Origin: Dyadobacter chenwenxiniae
Lineage (GTDB): Bacteria; Bacteroidota; Bacteroidia; Cytophagales; Spirosomataceae
DNA: 64,000 nucleotides
NCBI RefSeq assembly: GCF_022869785.1
Contig: NZ_CP094997.1
Location: forward strand, 3,968,001 to 4,032,000
Reading direction: 5' to 3'
Part shown: piece after piece, positions 52,963 to 61,710 of the stretch
Layout: each line of letters opens with the position of its first letter
Numbering within the stretch: position 1 is the stretch's first letter
Notes under the pieces: model-generated
The model's input: only the letters and a program-made list of their open reading frames with translations
The model's database searches: none
Told to the model about the DNA's origin: nothing
Made by a program: the position numbers and the translations under genes

Positions 52963-55773
52963 ATGAAAAAGGTGCTGATCGCTTTGTATATCGCCGGACT
53001 TGGAATAAGTCCTTTGCATGTTGCTTTTGCCCAAGATCTCTCTACGCAGAAAGTTCCGCTGGATCCGGGCGTGCGGATGGGGAAACTCAAAAACGGGATC
53101 ACCTATTACATTAGAAAAAATGCCGAGCCCAAAAATCGGGCTGAACTGCGTCTTGCGGTAAAGGCAGGATCTGTACTGGAAACCGATGCACAACAAGGGC
53201 TTGCGCATTTTATGGAGCACATGAATTTCAACGGAACCACTAATTTCCCAAAGAATGAGCTCGTTAACTTCCTCCAAAAAACCGGCGTCCGCTTCGGTGC
53301 CGACTTAAATGCCTACACGGGCTTTGACGAAACCGTTTATATGCTGCCCATTCCGACTGACTCGGCCGGACTGCTGGATAAAGGCATCCAGGTGCTGGAA
53401 GACTGGGCGCACGGTGCGCTGCTTGATCCATCCGAAATTGAAAAAGAGCGCGGCGTTGTATTGGAAGAATCCCGAATGGGACGTGGTGCCCAGCAGAGAA
53501 TGCGCGATAAGTTCTTGAAAGTAATCCTCAACAATTCACGTTATGCGGAGCGGCTGCCGATAGGCAAAGACAGCATCCTTAAAAGCTTTAAGCCAGAAAC
53601 AATCAAGTCGTTTTACCAGGATTGGTATCGCCCGGATCTGATGTCTGTGATTGCAGTTGGTGACTTTGATGTGGAAAAAGTGGAGGCCACAATTAAACAA
53701 AAGTTTAGTTCTATTCCCGCACCGGCGAATGCCAAGAAACGCACAAAATATGCAATTCCGCTGGACGGATCAACGCAGGTGGCGATTGTCACCGATCCTG
53801 AATATCCGCAAAACCTGATTCAGCTTATCTATAAACAACCCAATCAGAAAGTAAAATCCCTGAAAGACGTGCGCGATAACTTCGCCCAGGGTTTGTACAA
53901 TTCAATGATGGCGCAACGCATGCAGGAACTCACCCAAAAGGCAAATCCTCCGTTTTTATATGGGGATAGCGAGTATGGCGATTTTCTTGGCGACCTCGAT
54001 TCCTACACCTCCATTGCGTTGGCAAAGGACGCTGCTTCGATGAAAACTGCGCTGACTGCACTACTTGAAGAAAATGCCCGCGTGCAGAAATTCGGATTTA
54101 CCCAGCCCGAACTGGACCGGGCAAAAAAAGACTTTTACACTTCCATTGAGCAATATTATAAGGAAAGGGATAAAACCAAATCGGCAAATCATGTCCAGGA
54201 ATATCTGGATCATTTTCTGCACGACAAGCCTTATATGAGTGCAGAGGCCTATTTTGAGTTTATGAAAAAACATCTGGATGGTGTTTCGCTGACGGAAATT
54301 AATGGCCTTGCTAAAAAATATATCACAGACAAAAACAGGGCTGTGGTGGTAATGGGGCCTGAGAAAAGCAAAGACGACCTGCCAAAGGAAGCTGAAATCC
54401 GAAAGTTACTGGTAGAAGCAGGTAAGGACGTTACAGCCTATGTGGATGATGTGGTGGATTCACCATTGCTTCCACAGGAGCCTAAACCGGGAAAAGTCAC
54501 GGAAGAAAAAAACTTGGAAAAGTTGGGAGTAACCGAGCTTACGCTTTCCAATGGCGTAAAGGTTTTACTTAAACCAACCGATTTCAAGAATGATGAGATC
54601 CTGATAAAGGCAACCGGCAAAGGTGGTTATTCGCTATTCCCGGATGAGCGTGAAACAGGTATTTTTTCAAGCTACCTGATCCAGTCCGGAGGTGTAGGAC
54701 CATATAACCAAACCCAGCTGCAAAAATTCCTGGCGGGGAAAACCGCCAGCGCCGGCCCTTATGTGAGCGAGTTGACGGAAGGGGTTGGCGGCAGTACGAG
54801 CCCTAAGGATCTGGAAACCACATTGCAGCTTATATATGCGTATTTTACTACCCCAAGGAAAGATGCTGATGTGGTGACCGGGATTCTGGCCAACCAGAAG
54901 GCATATCTTGAAAATATGCAGAAAACGCTCACACCGGAAAAAGTATATTCCGATTCCCTGAATGCGGTTTTAACGAGTTATAATCCAAAACGCAGTCCCT
55001 TAAAGCCGGAAAGCATCGACAAGGTCAATCTGGACCGGGCAGTCGAAATGTACAAAGACCGCTTTGCAGATGCATCTGATTTTGTTTTCACATTTGTGGG
55101 GGCATTCAAACCGGAAGAAATCAAACCACTGCTCGAAAAATACATTGGCGGACTACCTTCGACGGACCGTGATGACACGTTTAAACATCCCAATATCTTT
55201 CCGCCGAAAGGGACGATCGACAAAACGATCTACAAAGGTTTGGAGCCGAAAAGCCGTGTTACATTGATTTCGAGCGGGGAATATGAATACAATCCTGAGA
55301 ACAACATTCAAATCGAAGCATTGCAGGAAGTGCTGCAAATTAAGCTCATAGAAGCATTGCGGGAGGAAGAAAGCGGTGTATACGGTGTAAGTGTGTCAGA
55401 AGCCACTGAGAAATTCCCGTCCGGACATTACCGGTTCAGTATCGGTTTTGGATGTGCACCGGAAAATGTAGATAAGCTTGTAAAACGCGCCAGAGAAGAG
55501 GTAAACAAAGTGAAGCAAAACGGCGCCGATCCGAAAGACATTGAAAAATTCGTTGCCGAGACACAACGCAAGACTGAGACAGCACTAAAGACCAACAACT
55601 TCTGGCTGGATTATCTGGACGACAACACATTCCTGGGTGATGATCTGAACGAGATTTTCCTGCAGGATAAATTGCTGAAATCCATCACCGTTGCCAGCAC
55701 AAAAGCCGCAGCTGAAAAGTATTTCAGTGATGACAACTTCATTAAAGTTGTGCTGATGCCTGAGAAAAAGTAA
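52963..55773 (+). CDS. M16 family zinc metallopeptidase, two-domain periplasmic form
   Basis: 936 residues with a signal peptide (LYIAGLGISPLHVAFAQ). The inverted zinc motif HxxEH is His82-Phe-Met-Glu85-His86 (AHFMEHMNFNGT), and the downstream Glu lies in EKERGVVLEESR. The second, non-catalytic half begins at about 525 (LTLSNGVKVLLKPTDFKNDEI). This clamshell type, like pitrilysin/PqqL, degrades small peptides in the periplasm. It is a single gene. Confidence 0.95.
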   Translation: MKKVLIALYIAGLGISPLHVAFAQDLSTQKVPLDPGVRMGKLKNGITYYIRKNAEPKNRAELRLAVKAGSVLETDAQQGLAHFMEHMNFNGTTNFPKNELVNFLQKTGVRFGADLNAYTGFDETVYMLPIPTDSAGLLDKGIQVLEDWAHGALLDPSEIEKERGVVLEESRMGRGAQQRMRDKFLKVILNNSRYAERLPIGKDSILKSFKPETIKSFYQDWYRPDLMSVIAVGDFDVEKVEATIKQKFSSIPAPANAKKRTKYAIPLDGSTQVAIVTDPEYPQNLIQLIYKQPNQKVKSLKDVRDNFAQGLYNSMMAQRMQELTQKANPPFLYGDSEYGDFLGDLDSYTSIALAKDAASMKTALTALLEENARVQKFGFTQPELDRAKKDFYTSIEQYYKERDKTKSANHVQEYLDHFLHDKPYMSAEAYFEFMKKHLDGVSLTEINGLAKKYITDKNRAVVVMGPEKSKDDLPKEAEIRKLLVEAGKDVTAYVDDVVDSPLLPQEPKPGKVTEEKNLEKLGVTELTLSNGVKVLLKPTDFKNDEILIKATGKGGYSLFPDERETGIFSSYLIQSGGVGPYNQTQLQKFLAGKTASAGPYVSELTEGVGGSTSPKDLETTLQLIYAYFTTPRKDADVVTGILANQKAYLENMQKTLTPEKVYSDSLNAVLTSYNPKRSPLKPESIDKVNLDRAVEMYKDRFADASDFVFTFVGAFKPEEIKPLLEKYIGGLPSTDRDDTFKHPNIFPPKGTIDKTIYKGLEPKSRVTLISSGEYEYNPENNIQIEALQEVLQIKLIEALREEESGVYGVSVSEATEKFPSGHYRFSIGFGCAPENVDKLVKRAREEVNKVKQNGADPKDIEKFVAETQRKTETALKTNNFWLDYLDDNTFLGDDLNEIFLQDKLLKSITVASTKAAAEKYFSDDNFIKVVLMPEKK

Positions 55774-55806
55774 TTGACTAGGTGTATTTGAGGAGGATGC
55801 AGCAGA

Positions 55807-56040
55807 TTACTGCATCTTCCTCAGCCTATGCAGCAACTCCCCCAGCCCATTAATCTGTATTTCATACATTGTACTGAGTAACATTCCCAGCTTCCCCGCC
55901 GGAAAACCCTGCCGCTGAAACCATTCAAGATAGGAAACCGGCAAATCGGCAATCAATTTGTCCTTATACTTCCCGAAAGGCATCTTATATTTTAGCAATT
56001 CCTTCAAAATCGCCGGATCGGGGCCTTGAATTTCCTCCAT
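55807..56040 (-). CDS. DUF3820 family protein
   Basis: 77 residues. The core YKMPFGKYKDKLIADLPVSYLEWFQRQGFPAGKLGMLL is the DUF3820 (putative quorum-sensing-regulated) signature. It is predicted to be cytoplasmic. The start is 10 bases after the pncB stop on the same strand, so they form an operon. Confidence 0.92.
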   Translation of the reverse strand: MEEIQGPDPAILKELLKYKMPFGKYKDKLIADLPVSYLEWFQRQGFPAGKLGMLLSTMYEIQINGLGELLHRLRKMQ

Positions 56041-56050
56041 AATATATATG

Positions 56051-57520
56051 TTAAGATTCGTTTGCGGCGCGCAGCTTCAATATTAGTCCGGTCTTCATAT
56101 CAAAAAGGCCTTTTTCCAAACCAACCGGATATGTATGCGGATGCACAAAGCGCTTGATGCCTTTGTGAAAATTAGATAGTTGCTCCTGCACGCGACTCCT
56201 CGTGTCGTGAACAGAAGGCAATTTATAAACCAGATATCCTTTTGCGAAAATAGGAACCAGCAGATCCTCAAAGGACGTGTTTTCGGAAAATGACCTGTTC
56301 CGCGTAAAATCATACGGATCCACCATAGTTGCTTTACCCGTCACCGGTGTTTCAATGTTGAAAATCATGTCAGAAAGAAACCCGTCCCTGTCTTTGAAAC
56401 GACGAACCTGCTGGATTCCGGGCGTTGAAACTTTGATCGCTTGTTCTGATAATTTTAATTTATAATCCCATTCTCCCGATTCCAAACGGATTGCCGCCAA
56501 TTTATAAACACCGCCTAATGCCGGTTGATCATAGGCCGTGACAAGTTTCGTTCCTATTCCCCACACATCGATCTTCGCTCCCTGAATTTTCAAACTGTCC
56601 ATTATATGTTCGTCCAGATCATTACTGGCGACGATATTGGTTTTTTCAAAACCTGCGTCATCCAACAATTTCCTTGCTTCAATGCTCAAATAGGCCAGAT
56701 CACCCGAGTCCAGCCGAATCCCGCCTAAATCATATCCACGTTCCCGAAGCCGATGACCTGTCTTGATCGCATGCCGCACGCCGTTAAGCGAATCATATGT
56801 ATCCACAAGCAATGTTACATTGTTGGGCATATACTGCGCATAAGTCTCAAATGACTCCAATTCACTATCGAACGACATGACCCAACTGTGCGCATGCGTG
56901 CCCTTTACCGGGATATCATAAAGCTTGCCTGCGATCACATTGGATGTGGCGTCGAAGCCTCCGATATATGCTGCCCGGCTGGCTGTCACTCCCCCATCCG
57001 GGCCTTGCGCCCTGCGTAGCCCGAATTCCAACAGCGTGTCTTCCCTGGCAACAAGACGCATCCTTGCTGCTTTGGTGGCGATGAGCGATTGGAAATTAAT
57101 GAGATTCAGGAGAGGCGTTTCCAGCAACTGGCATTGTAAAATCGGCCCTTTAATGCGCAACAAAGGTTCGTTGGGAAAAACGGCGGTTCCTTCCGGGATC
57201 GCGTCGATACTACAGGCGAATTCTATGTTTTTAAGATAATCCAAAAACCCGGACTCGAACAATTTTTCACCGTCATTTCCGGTAATAGATCCGACATATA
57301 CGAGATCTTCGTCGCTGAATCGATAGTCATTCAGATAATCAATGACACTACTCAGTCCGCAGGCAATGGTGAAGCCGCCTTGAAATGGGTGCTTTCGGAA
57401 ATAAAGATTAAAAACCGCCTCCTGCTCGGCTTTTCCCGCTTTCCAATAGCCATAGGCCATTGTAAGTTGATATAAATCAGTGAGTAAGGTTAGTGATGTG
57501 TTATATAATTGATTAATCAT
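56051..57520 (-). CDS. pncB: Nicotinate phosphoribosyltransferase
   Basis: 489 residues, joining nicotinate with PRPP (with ATP) to make NaMN in the NAD salvage pathway. Family features: LTDLYQLTMAYGYWK, AYIGGFDATSNVIAGKLYDIPVKGTHAHSWVM, GIRLDSGDLAYLSIEARKLL, NIVASNDLDEHIM and DVWGIGTKLVTA. The length fits the bacterial/eukaryotic NAPRT clade. The DUF3820 gene follows. Confidence 0.95.
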   Translation of the reverse strand: MINQLYNTSLTLLTDLYQLTMAYGYWKAGKAEQEAVFNLYFRKHPFQGGFTIACGLSSVIDYLNDYRFSDEDLVYVGSITGNDGEKLFESGFLDYLKNIEFACSIDAIPEGTAVFPNEPLLRIKGPILQCQLLETPLLNLINFQSLIATKAARMRLVAREDTLLEFGLRRAQGPDGGVTASRAAYIGGFDATSNVIAGKLYDIPVKGTHAHSWVMSFDSELESFETYAQYMPNNVTLLVDTYDSLNGVRHAIKTGHRLRERGYDLGGIRLDSGDLAYLSIEARKLLDDAGFEKTNIVASNDLDEHIMDSLKIQGAKIDVWGIGTKLVTAYDQPALGGVYKLAAIRLESGEWDYKLKLSEQAIKVSTPGIQQVRRFKDRDGFLSDMIFNIETPVTGKATMVDPYDFTRNRSFSENTSFEDLLVPIFAKGYLVYKLPSVHDTRSRVQEQLSNFHKGIKRFVHPHTYPVGLEKGLFDMKTGLILKLRAANES

Positions 57521-57746
57521 CCCAAAATTTGATACATGATGAAAGGACTAATTAATAAATTTAATTGACACTTTTTTCCATCGCGGGAAATTGCTTTTTA
57601 CCCTGGCACATATCTTTTCAAGATCTGCTGCTGACTGCATGAAGTTTCCATTAGCTCAATAACCTTTTTGTTTCCCTGAAAATCAGCCGGTTATTTAGGC
57701 ATCACCTGATTACGGTGCCATTTGTCGAATAATCTCAGGGAGGAAC

Positions 57747-58097
57747 ATGCTTGGCGAATGCATTAGAATGATCTTTTATCCCCATTCGGATCGTATGTCT
57801 ACTAATAATGAGGTTTCATCTTCACTAAAACAACGTTTCATGAACGAGTCAATAGACACGAAGATCAGGTCTGTAGCATTGAATTTCAGGAAGATCAGAG
57901 AGTACAGAAATTACACACAGGAGTATCTAGCGATGAAGCTGGGCATTTCGCAAAATGCATATAGTAAGATAGAATTGGGTTACACAAGGATTACGCTGGA
58001 ACGTCTTATCCAGATTTCGCACATTCTGGACGTCGATACGGTTGACCTGCTCAGTGCTGACGCAGAAGATCTGGTTCGATCGCACACCACCAAATAA
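57747..58097 (+). CDS. Small XRE-type helix-turn-helix regulator
   Basis: 116 residues (99 if started at the ATG at 57798). The HTH is IREYRNYTQEYLAMKLGISQNAYSKIELGYTRITLERLIQISHILDV. There is no second domain. A GGGAGGA just before 57747 is an unusual Shine-Dalgarno-like sequence for the phylum, though close to the ATG. It is divergent from pncB and convergent with glyS. The target is unknown. Confidence 0.85.
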   Translation: MLGECIRMIFYPHSDRMSTNNEVSSSLKQRFMNESIDTKIRSVALNFRKIREYRNYTQEYLAMKLGISQNAYSKIELGYTRITLERLIQISHILDVDTVDLLSADAEDLVRSHTTK

Positions 58098-58115
58098 TGT
58101 AGAATACATTTCAAC

Positions 58116-58153
58116 AAAAAAGAGCTGTTTCTTCTCCGAAACAGCTCTTTTTT
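58116..58153. terminator. Bidirectional terminator between the HTH gene and glyS
   Basis: Perfect 16-base-pair stem AAAAAAGAGCTGTTTC / GAAACAGCTCTTTTTT with a 6-base loop and T runs in both directions. Confidence 0.93.
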
Positions 58154-58170
58154 GTTTGCTTAAATATATT

Positions 58171-59655
58171 TTAAATAGCTTCCAGAATTCGCTCCATAGC
58201 AACCTGATAGCCAATTTTCTCCTTCAATTCGCTGATGGCCACACGCTCCTGCTCCATGGTATCACGGTGCCGGATGGTTACTGTGTCGTCCTCCATTGTC
58301 TGGTAATCGACCGCGATGCAGAACGGAGTCCCGATCAGATCCTGGCGGGTGTAACGCTTTCCAATGGCCGCTCCGTCGTCATATGTTGTGCGGAACGACG
58401 ATTTCAATGCGTTCGCAATAGCCTGCGCTTTTTCTGCCAAGCCATCCTTTTTTACCAACGGAAGCACCGCCACCTTGAATGGCGCCAGTGCAGGGTGCAG
58501 TTTCAGATATGTTCTTTCTTTCACATTATCACCTTCTCCAACCGTTTCCACCGTGTAAGCGTTGCAGAATGTGGCCAGGAACAGTCTGTCCGCACCCACC
58601 GACGTTTCGACAACATATGGAATGTAATTTCCATAAGGCTTGCCATTTTCATCCAGGTCGGAATCGAAATATTGTTGTTTCTTTTTCGACAATTCCTGGT
58701 GGTTTCTCAGGTCAAAATCGGTTCTTGAGTGAATCCCTTCCATTTCCCTGAAACCAAACGGGAACTGGTATTCAATGTCGACGGCTGCATTGGCATAATG
58801 TGCCAACTTTTCATGATCATGGAATTTCAGTTTTTCAGCAGGTAAGCCAATCGCCTTATGGAACTTCATCCTCGCCTCTTTCCAGCTTTCGTACCAGGCC
58901 ATTTCAGTGCCGGGACGGATGAAAAATTGCATTTCCATTTGTTCAAATTCGCGCATACGGAAAGTAAATTGACGCGCAACGATTTCATTTCTGAACGCTT
59001 TGCCAATTTGTGCAATTCCAAAAGGAATCTTCATCCTGCCACTTTTCTGCACATTCAAGAAGTTAACAAAAATTCCCTGCGCGGTTTCAGGACGCAGGTA
59101 AATCAGGCTCGACTCCTCGGCAACCGAACCAACTTGTGTACTGAACATCAGGTTAAACTGGCGCACTTCTGTCCAGTTTGCCGTTCCCGAAACGGGACAT
59201 TTAATATTTTCTGCGATGATTAAGTCACGAACGCCGGTCAGATCTTCGGCGCTCAGCAAACGGCCCATTTCAGCAAGCAATGCTTTGCCTTTTTCTGCCT
59301 GGCCTTCTGCTTCGTATTGTTCCGCTTTTCCTTCCAGCAACTGATCCGCACGATAACGCTTTTTGGAATCCTTATTATCAATCATCGGATCATTAAAACC
59401 ATCCACGTGCCCCGAAGCTTTCCAGGTAAGCGGGTGCATAAATATAGCCGCGTCAATGCCGACAATGTTGTCGTGCAATTGTGTCATGGCCTTCCACCAC
59501 GCAGCTTTCAGGTTATTTTTCAATTCAACACCATTCTGACCGTAGTCGTAAACAGCTTGCAATCCATCATATATTTCAGAAGAGGGAAACACAAAACCGT
59601 ATTCTTTGGCATGCCCAACAATGTCTTGTAAAGAAGTAGCAGGTGCTTGGTTCAT
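58171..59655 (-). CDS. glyS: Glycine-tRNA ligase, single-chain class II type
   Basis: 494 residues of the alpha2 type. Features: KEYGFVFPSSEIYDGLQAVYDYG, ESSLIYLRPETAQGIFVNF (motif 2 region), FGIAQIGKAFRNEIVARQFTFRMREFEQMEMQFF, SVGADRLFLATF and the C-terminal anticodon-binding domain (KVAVLPLVKKDGLAEKAQAIA). It charges tRNA-Gly. A strong hairpin separates its upstream side from the lipoprotein operon. Confidence 0.97.
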   Translation of the reverse strand: MNQAPATSLQDIVGHAKEYGFVFPSSEIYDGLQAVYDYGQNGVELKNNLKAAWWKAMTQLHDNIVGIDAAIFMHPLTWKASGHVDGFNDPMIDNKDSKKRYRADQLLEGKAEQYEAEGQAEKGKALLAEMGRLLSAEDLTGVRDLIIAENIKCPVSGTANWTEVRQFNLMFSTQVGSVAEESSLIYLRPETAQGIFVNFLNVQKSGRMKIPFGIAQIGKAFRNEIVARQFTFRMREFEQMEMQFFIRPGTEMAWYESWKEARMKFHKAIGLPAEKLKFHDHEKLAHYANAAVDIEYQFPFGFREMEGIHSRTDFDLRNHQELSKKKQQYFDSDLDENGKPYGNYIPYVVETSVGADRLFLATFCNAYTVETVGEGDNVKERTYLKLHPALAPFKVAVLPLVKKDGLAEKAQAIANALKSSFRTTYDDGAAIGKRYTRQDLIGTPFCIAVDYQTMEDDTVTIRHRDTMEQERVAISELKEKIGYQVAMERILEAI

Positions 59656-59705
59656 TCTATTTGGTTAAAAATCAGTAAAAAACGACAATTGAATCTCTAA
59701 AAACA

Positions 59706-59740
59706 TTAGTAAGGCAAAATTAGGGATTTTGCCTTACTAA
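59706..59740 (-). terminator. Terminator of the lipoprotein operon
   Basis: Perfect 15-base-pair stem TTAGTAAGGCAAAAT / ATTTTGCCTTACTAA with a 5-base loop. Leftward it ends in TGTTTTTAG. It lies about 65 bases after the stop at 59806 and upstream of glyS. Confidence 0.85.
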
Positions 59741-59805
59741 AAAGGTTTCCCATTCGTATTTACGCGAAAGATGGGCGTTCAAAGGTTGTTTTAATGATCT
59801 GCTCG

Positions 59806-60255
59806 CTAGCGACCGGCACTGCTATTTGTTTTCACATCGTACAATGGTCGGTTTAATGTCAAAACGCTGTCATACTTGCTTTCAGCACTCCCTATGTCGT
59901 CAATATCGTTAAAGGTCAACTTTTGATGGATTAACTTTTGCAGCGTGCCTTCGTCCACATCTTTAAATTGATTTGACCAGCCACTTCCCGGATCACCAGA
60001 CAAGGTCAAAAGCGCTAAGCCAGGGACATAATTAATTACAAACCTGGCATTTCCTTTGGCAACAACCTCATATGCCGACCGGTCCCTCTTGCCATTCATA
60101 TAATGCTCATACAATTTAGAAGTTGCATCTGCGCGTTCTTTTTCTCGATCCTGTCCATTTATATAAAGTGTTTCAACATCCGGATCGGGGCTTTCTTTGC
60201 AGCTTATTAAGAGTGATGCTGCCCAAATGGTAAGGAGCAAATAAGTAGTTTTCAT
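59806..60255 (-). CDS. Hypothetical lipoprotein
   Basis: 149 residues with lipobox LLISC (Cys19). The mature region has EADATSKLYEHYMNGKRD-like charged helices, a beta stretch (ARFVINYVPGLALLTLSGD) and NRPLYDVKTNSSAGR at the end. No known family. It starts 39 bases after the DUF6973-like gene on the same strand, so they are likely partners. Confidence 0.75.
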   Translation of the reverse strand: MKTTYLLLTIWAASLLISCKESPDPDVETLYINGQDREKERADATSKLYEHYMNGKRDRSAYEVVAKGNARFVINYVPGLALLTLSGDPGSGWSNQFKDVDEGTLQKLIHQKLTFNDIDDIGSAESKYDSVLTLNRPLYDVKTNSSAGR

Positions 60256-60294
60256 AGTAAAATTTAAGTTGCCTATAAGGAATAAAAAAATCTA

Positions 60295-61365
60295 TTACGG
60301 GACCACGTGCACCAAATGCTGATTAGGACTGTATAGGTTGTTATACAATTTATTCCAGGTAACTGAATTATTTCCGCCGTGCCAGTTGAGAATATCAGTC
60401 ATGCTATGCATGGCGCAAGAGTTGGCTTTCCCAAGCAAATTGTTAATTATGTCATCTACGCTCGGCATCTTCCTGAAAGGTCCAAATCCCCAAGAAGTTT
60501 CATTTTCCATCCATTCTCTCGCTGACATATTATTATGAAGATCCATGGCTGAATCCTTATCATGAATTTGGGCTCCATTGTTTGTTTGCTCATGCTTTGA
60601 ACACCCGTCTTGGGTAAAATCAACTGCTTGGTTCTCACTTGCCGGGGAACCTTTTAGAATATAGCGAATTGACAGCGCATTCCAGGTTGAATGCTTAAAT
60701 GCATTCCCTTTGTTTCCAATAGTAGCGTTTCCATAAAACGTCGCAGCTAAGTAGATAGCATCTTTCGCTGCTTGCACATACCACTGCGCATATCCCGGAT
60801 TTAAAAGTAAATGATTCTTCTCGGGAGTTGTCAGGTCTCCTGAGTCTGGCCCTAATATTCGGCCACTCTCTCTTTTTGCTTTTTCCAAAGCAACCACCTC
60901 CGCCACAACATTGCGCTTGCACATCGTCTGGTAAAAATCGTAAATCAGCGCTCGCTTTTCGTTCGCTTCCTCGTGTGTTTCAATGTCCGGAAAATCTTTG
61001 AAGATCCTTTCCAGGTCTTTTTCTAAAATGCCATCTTCGGACGTTATGGTTGGATATTTAGCATTGTTTTTGACTAAAATTGGCAACAATTCTTCATAAG
61101 TTAATAATGGTGCTTCACCCGAAACACGCTTGTTTCCGTCCTCAGAAACTGTTCTGTAATACAAATCAAACTCTTCCTGCGTTTGCTCGAAAAGCTCTTT
61201 TGGAAAATTAGCTGGAATAACAACCCGCTCTCCTTTGAAGGCAACTGTTTCACTCTTTATAGCTGCGTTCGGGGTTGGAACTTCGCCTGTTTGAGGGTCA
61301 TGACAAGACGAAACAAAAGCGCCGAAAACTGCTATAAGGACTGCTTTTCTTAAAACTTTTTGCAT
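60295..61365 (-). CDS. Lipoprotein with DUF6973-like domain
   Basis: 356 residues. Lipobox FVSSC (Cys21). A helical N-terminal region (to about 160) leads to a C-terminal domain with GNKGNAFKHSTWNALSIRYILKG. Asp- and His-containing segments follow (AQIHDKDSAMDLHNN), the pattern I associate with DUF6973, where HxxWN and HD residues suggest a metal-dependent or phospholipase-like active site. The catalysis is inference. First gene of a two-gene operon. Confidence 0.75.
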   Translation of the reverse strand: MQKVLRKAVLIAVFGAFVSSCHDPQTGEVPTPNAAIKSETVAFKGERVVIPANFPKELFEQTQEEFDLYYRTVSEDGNKRVSGEAPLLTYEELLPILVKNNAKYPTITSEDGILEKDLERIFKDFPDIETHEEANEKRALIYDFYQTMCKRNVVAEVVALEKAKRESGRILGPDSGDLTTPEKNHLLLNPGYAQWYVQAAKDAIYLAATFYGNATIGNKGNAFKHSTWNALSIRYILKGSPASENQAVDFTQDGCSKHEQTNNGAQIHDKDSAMDLHNNMSAREWMENETSWGFGPFRKMPSVDDIINNLLGKANSCAMHSMTDILNWHGGNNSVTWNKLYNNLYSPNQHLVHVVP

Positions 61366-61710
61366 AAATTGTACTGTTTAAATAGTAAAATATTGTTTAA
61401 ATAATTTCCGTCCCGCCCTTCCGACGCCAATCTCGGGGCGGGACTTTCTTTTGCAAGATATTCGACATTTGATGGGAAATAGCTTGAATTTGCAGCGCAA
61501 TTATCTGGCGGCGGCTACGGTTGTCCAATCGGTAATTTTGAGCCAAAGCCCCTTTTCAAAACCAGACATCACTGTTCGAAAGTGAACAGGTAAGGTTTTG
61601 AAAATTATTATAACAAATTGATTTTGAGATACTAACAAGCATGGCATGTAATTTTATCACTACGCATTACATTGCTTTTCTCCGATCCTAACTAATAACA
61701 CCTTGATATC
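61366..61710. other. 345-base spacer with hairpin and nested inverted repeat
   Basis: Holds a GC-rich hairpin (arms 61410-61418 and 61436-61444, GTCCCGCCC/GGGCGGGAC), an exact TAATTTTG box at 61533-61540 without a clear -33, and a nested dyad at 61553-61604. No gene or tRNA is seen. Confidence 0.55.
61553..61604. promoter_or_regulatory. Nested inverted repeat upstream of the ABC permease
   Basis: Outer arms TTTTCAAAACC (61553-61563) and GGTTTTGAAAA (61594-61604) are perfect complements. Inside them CTGTTC (61572-61577) and GAACAG (61584-61589) form a second dyad with a 6-base spacer. It may be an operator for a two-component or PadR-type regulator, or a leader structure. Confidence 0.5.

Noticed and set aside
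57521..57746. tRNA or riboswitch in the pncB/HTH spacer
   Set aside because: No cloverleaf or conserved riboswitch core could be found by eye.
61410..61444. GC-rich hairpin as a terminator
   Set aside because: It lies upstream of both divergent genes, so there is no transcript for it to end; it is more likely another intergenic repeat.
61641..61656. Possible sigma-54 promoter before the ABC permease (TGGCATG-N4-TT)
   Set aside because: The -24 GG is present but the essential -12 GC is TA, so it does not meet the consensus.
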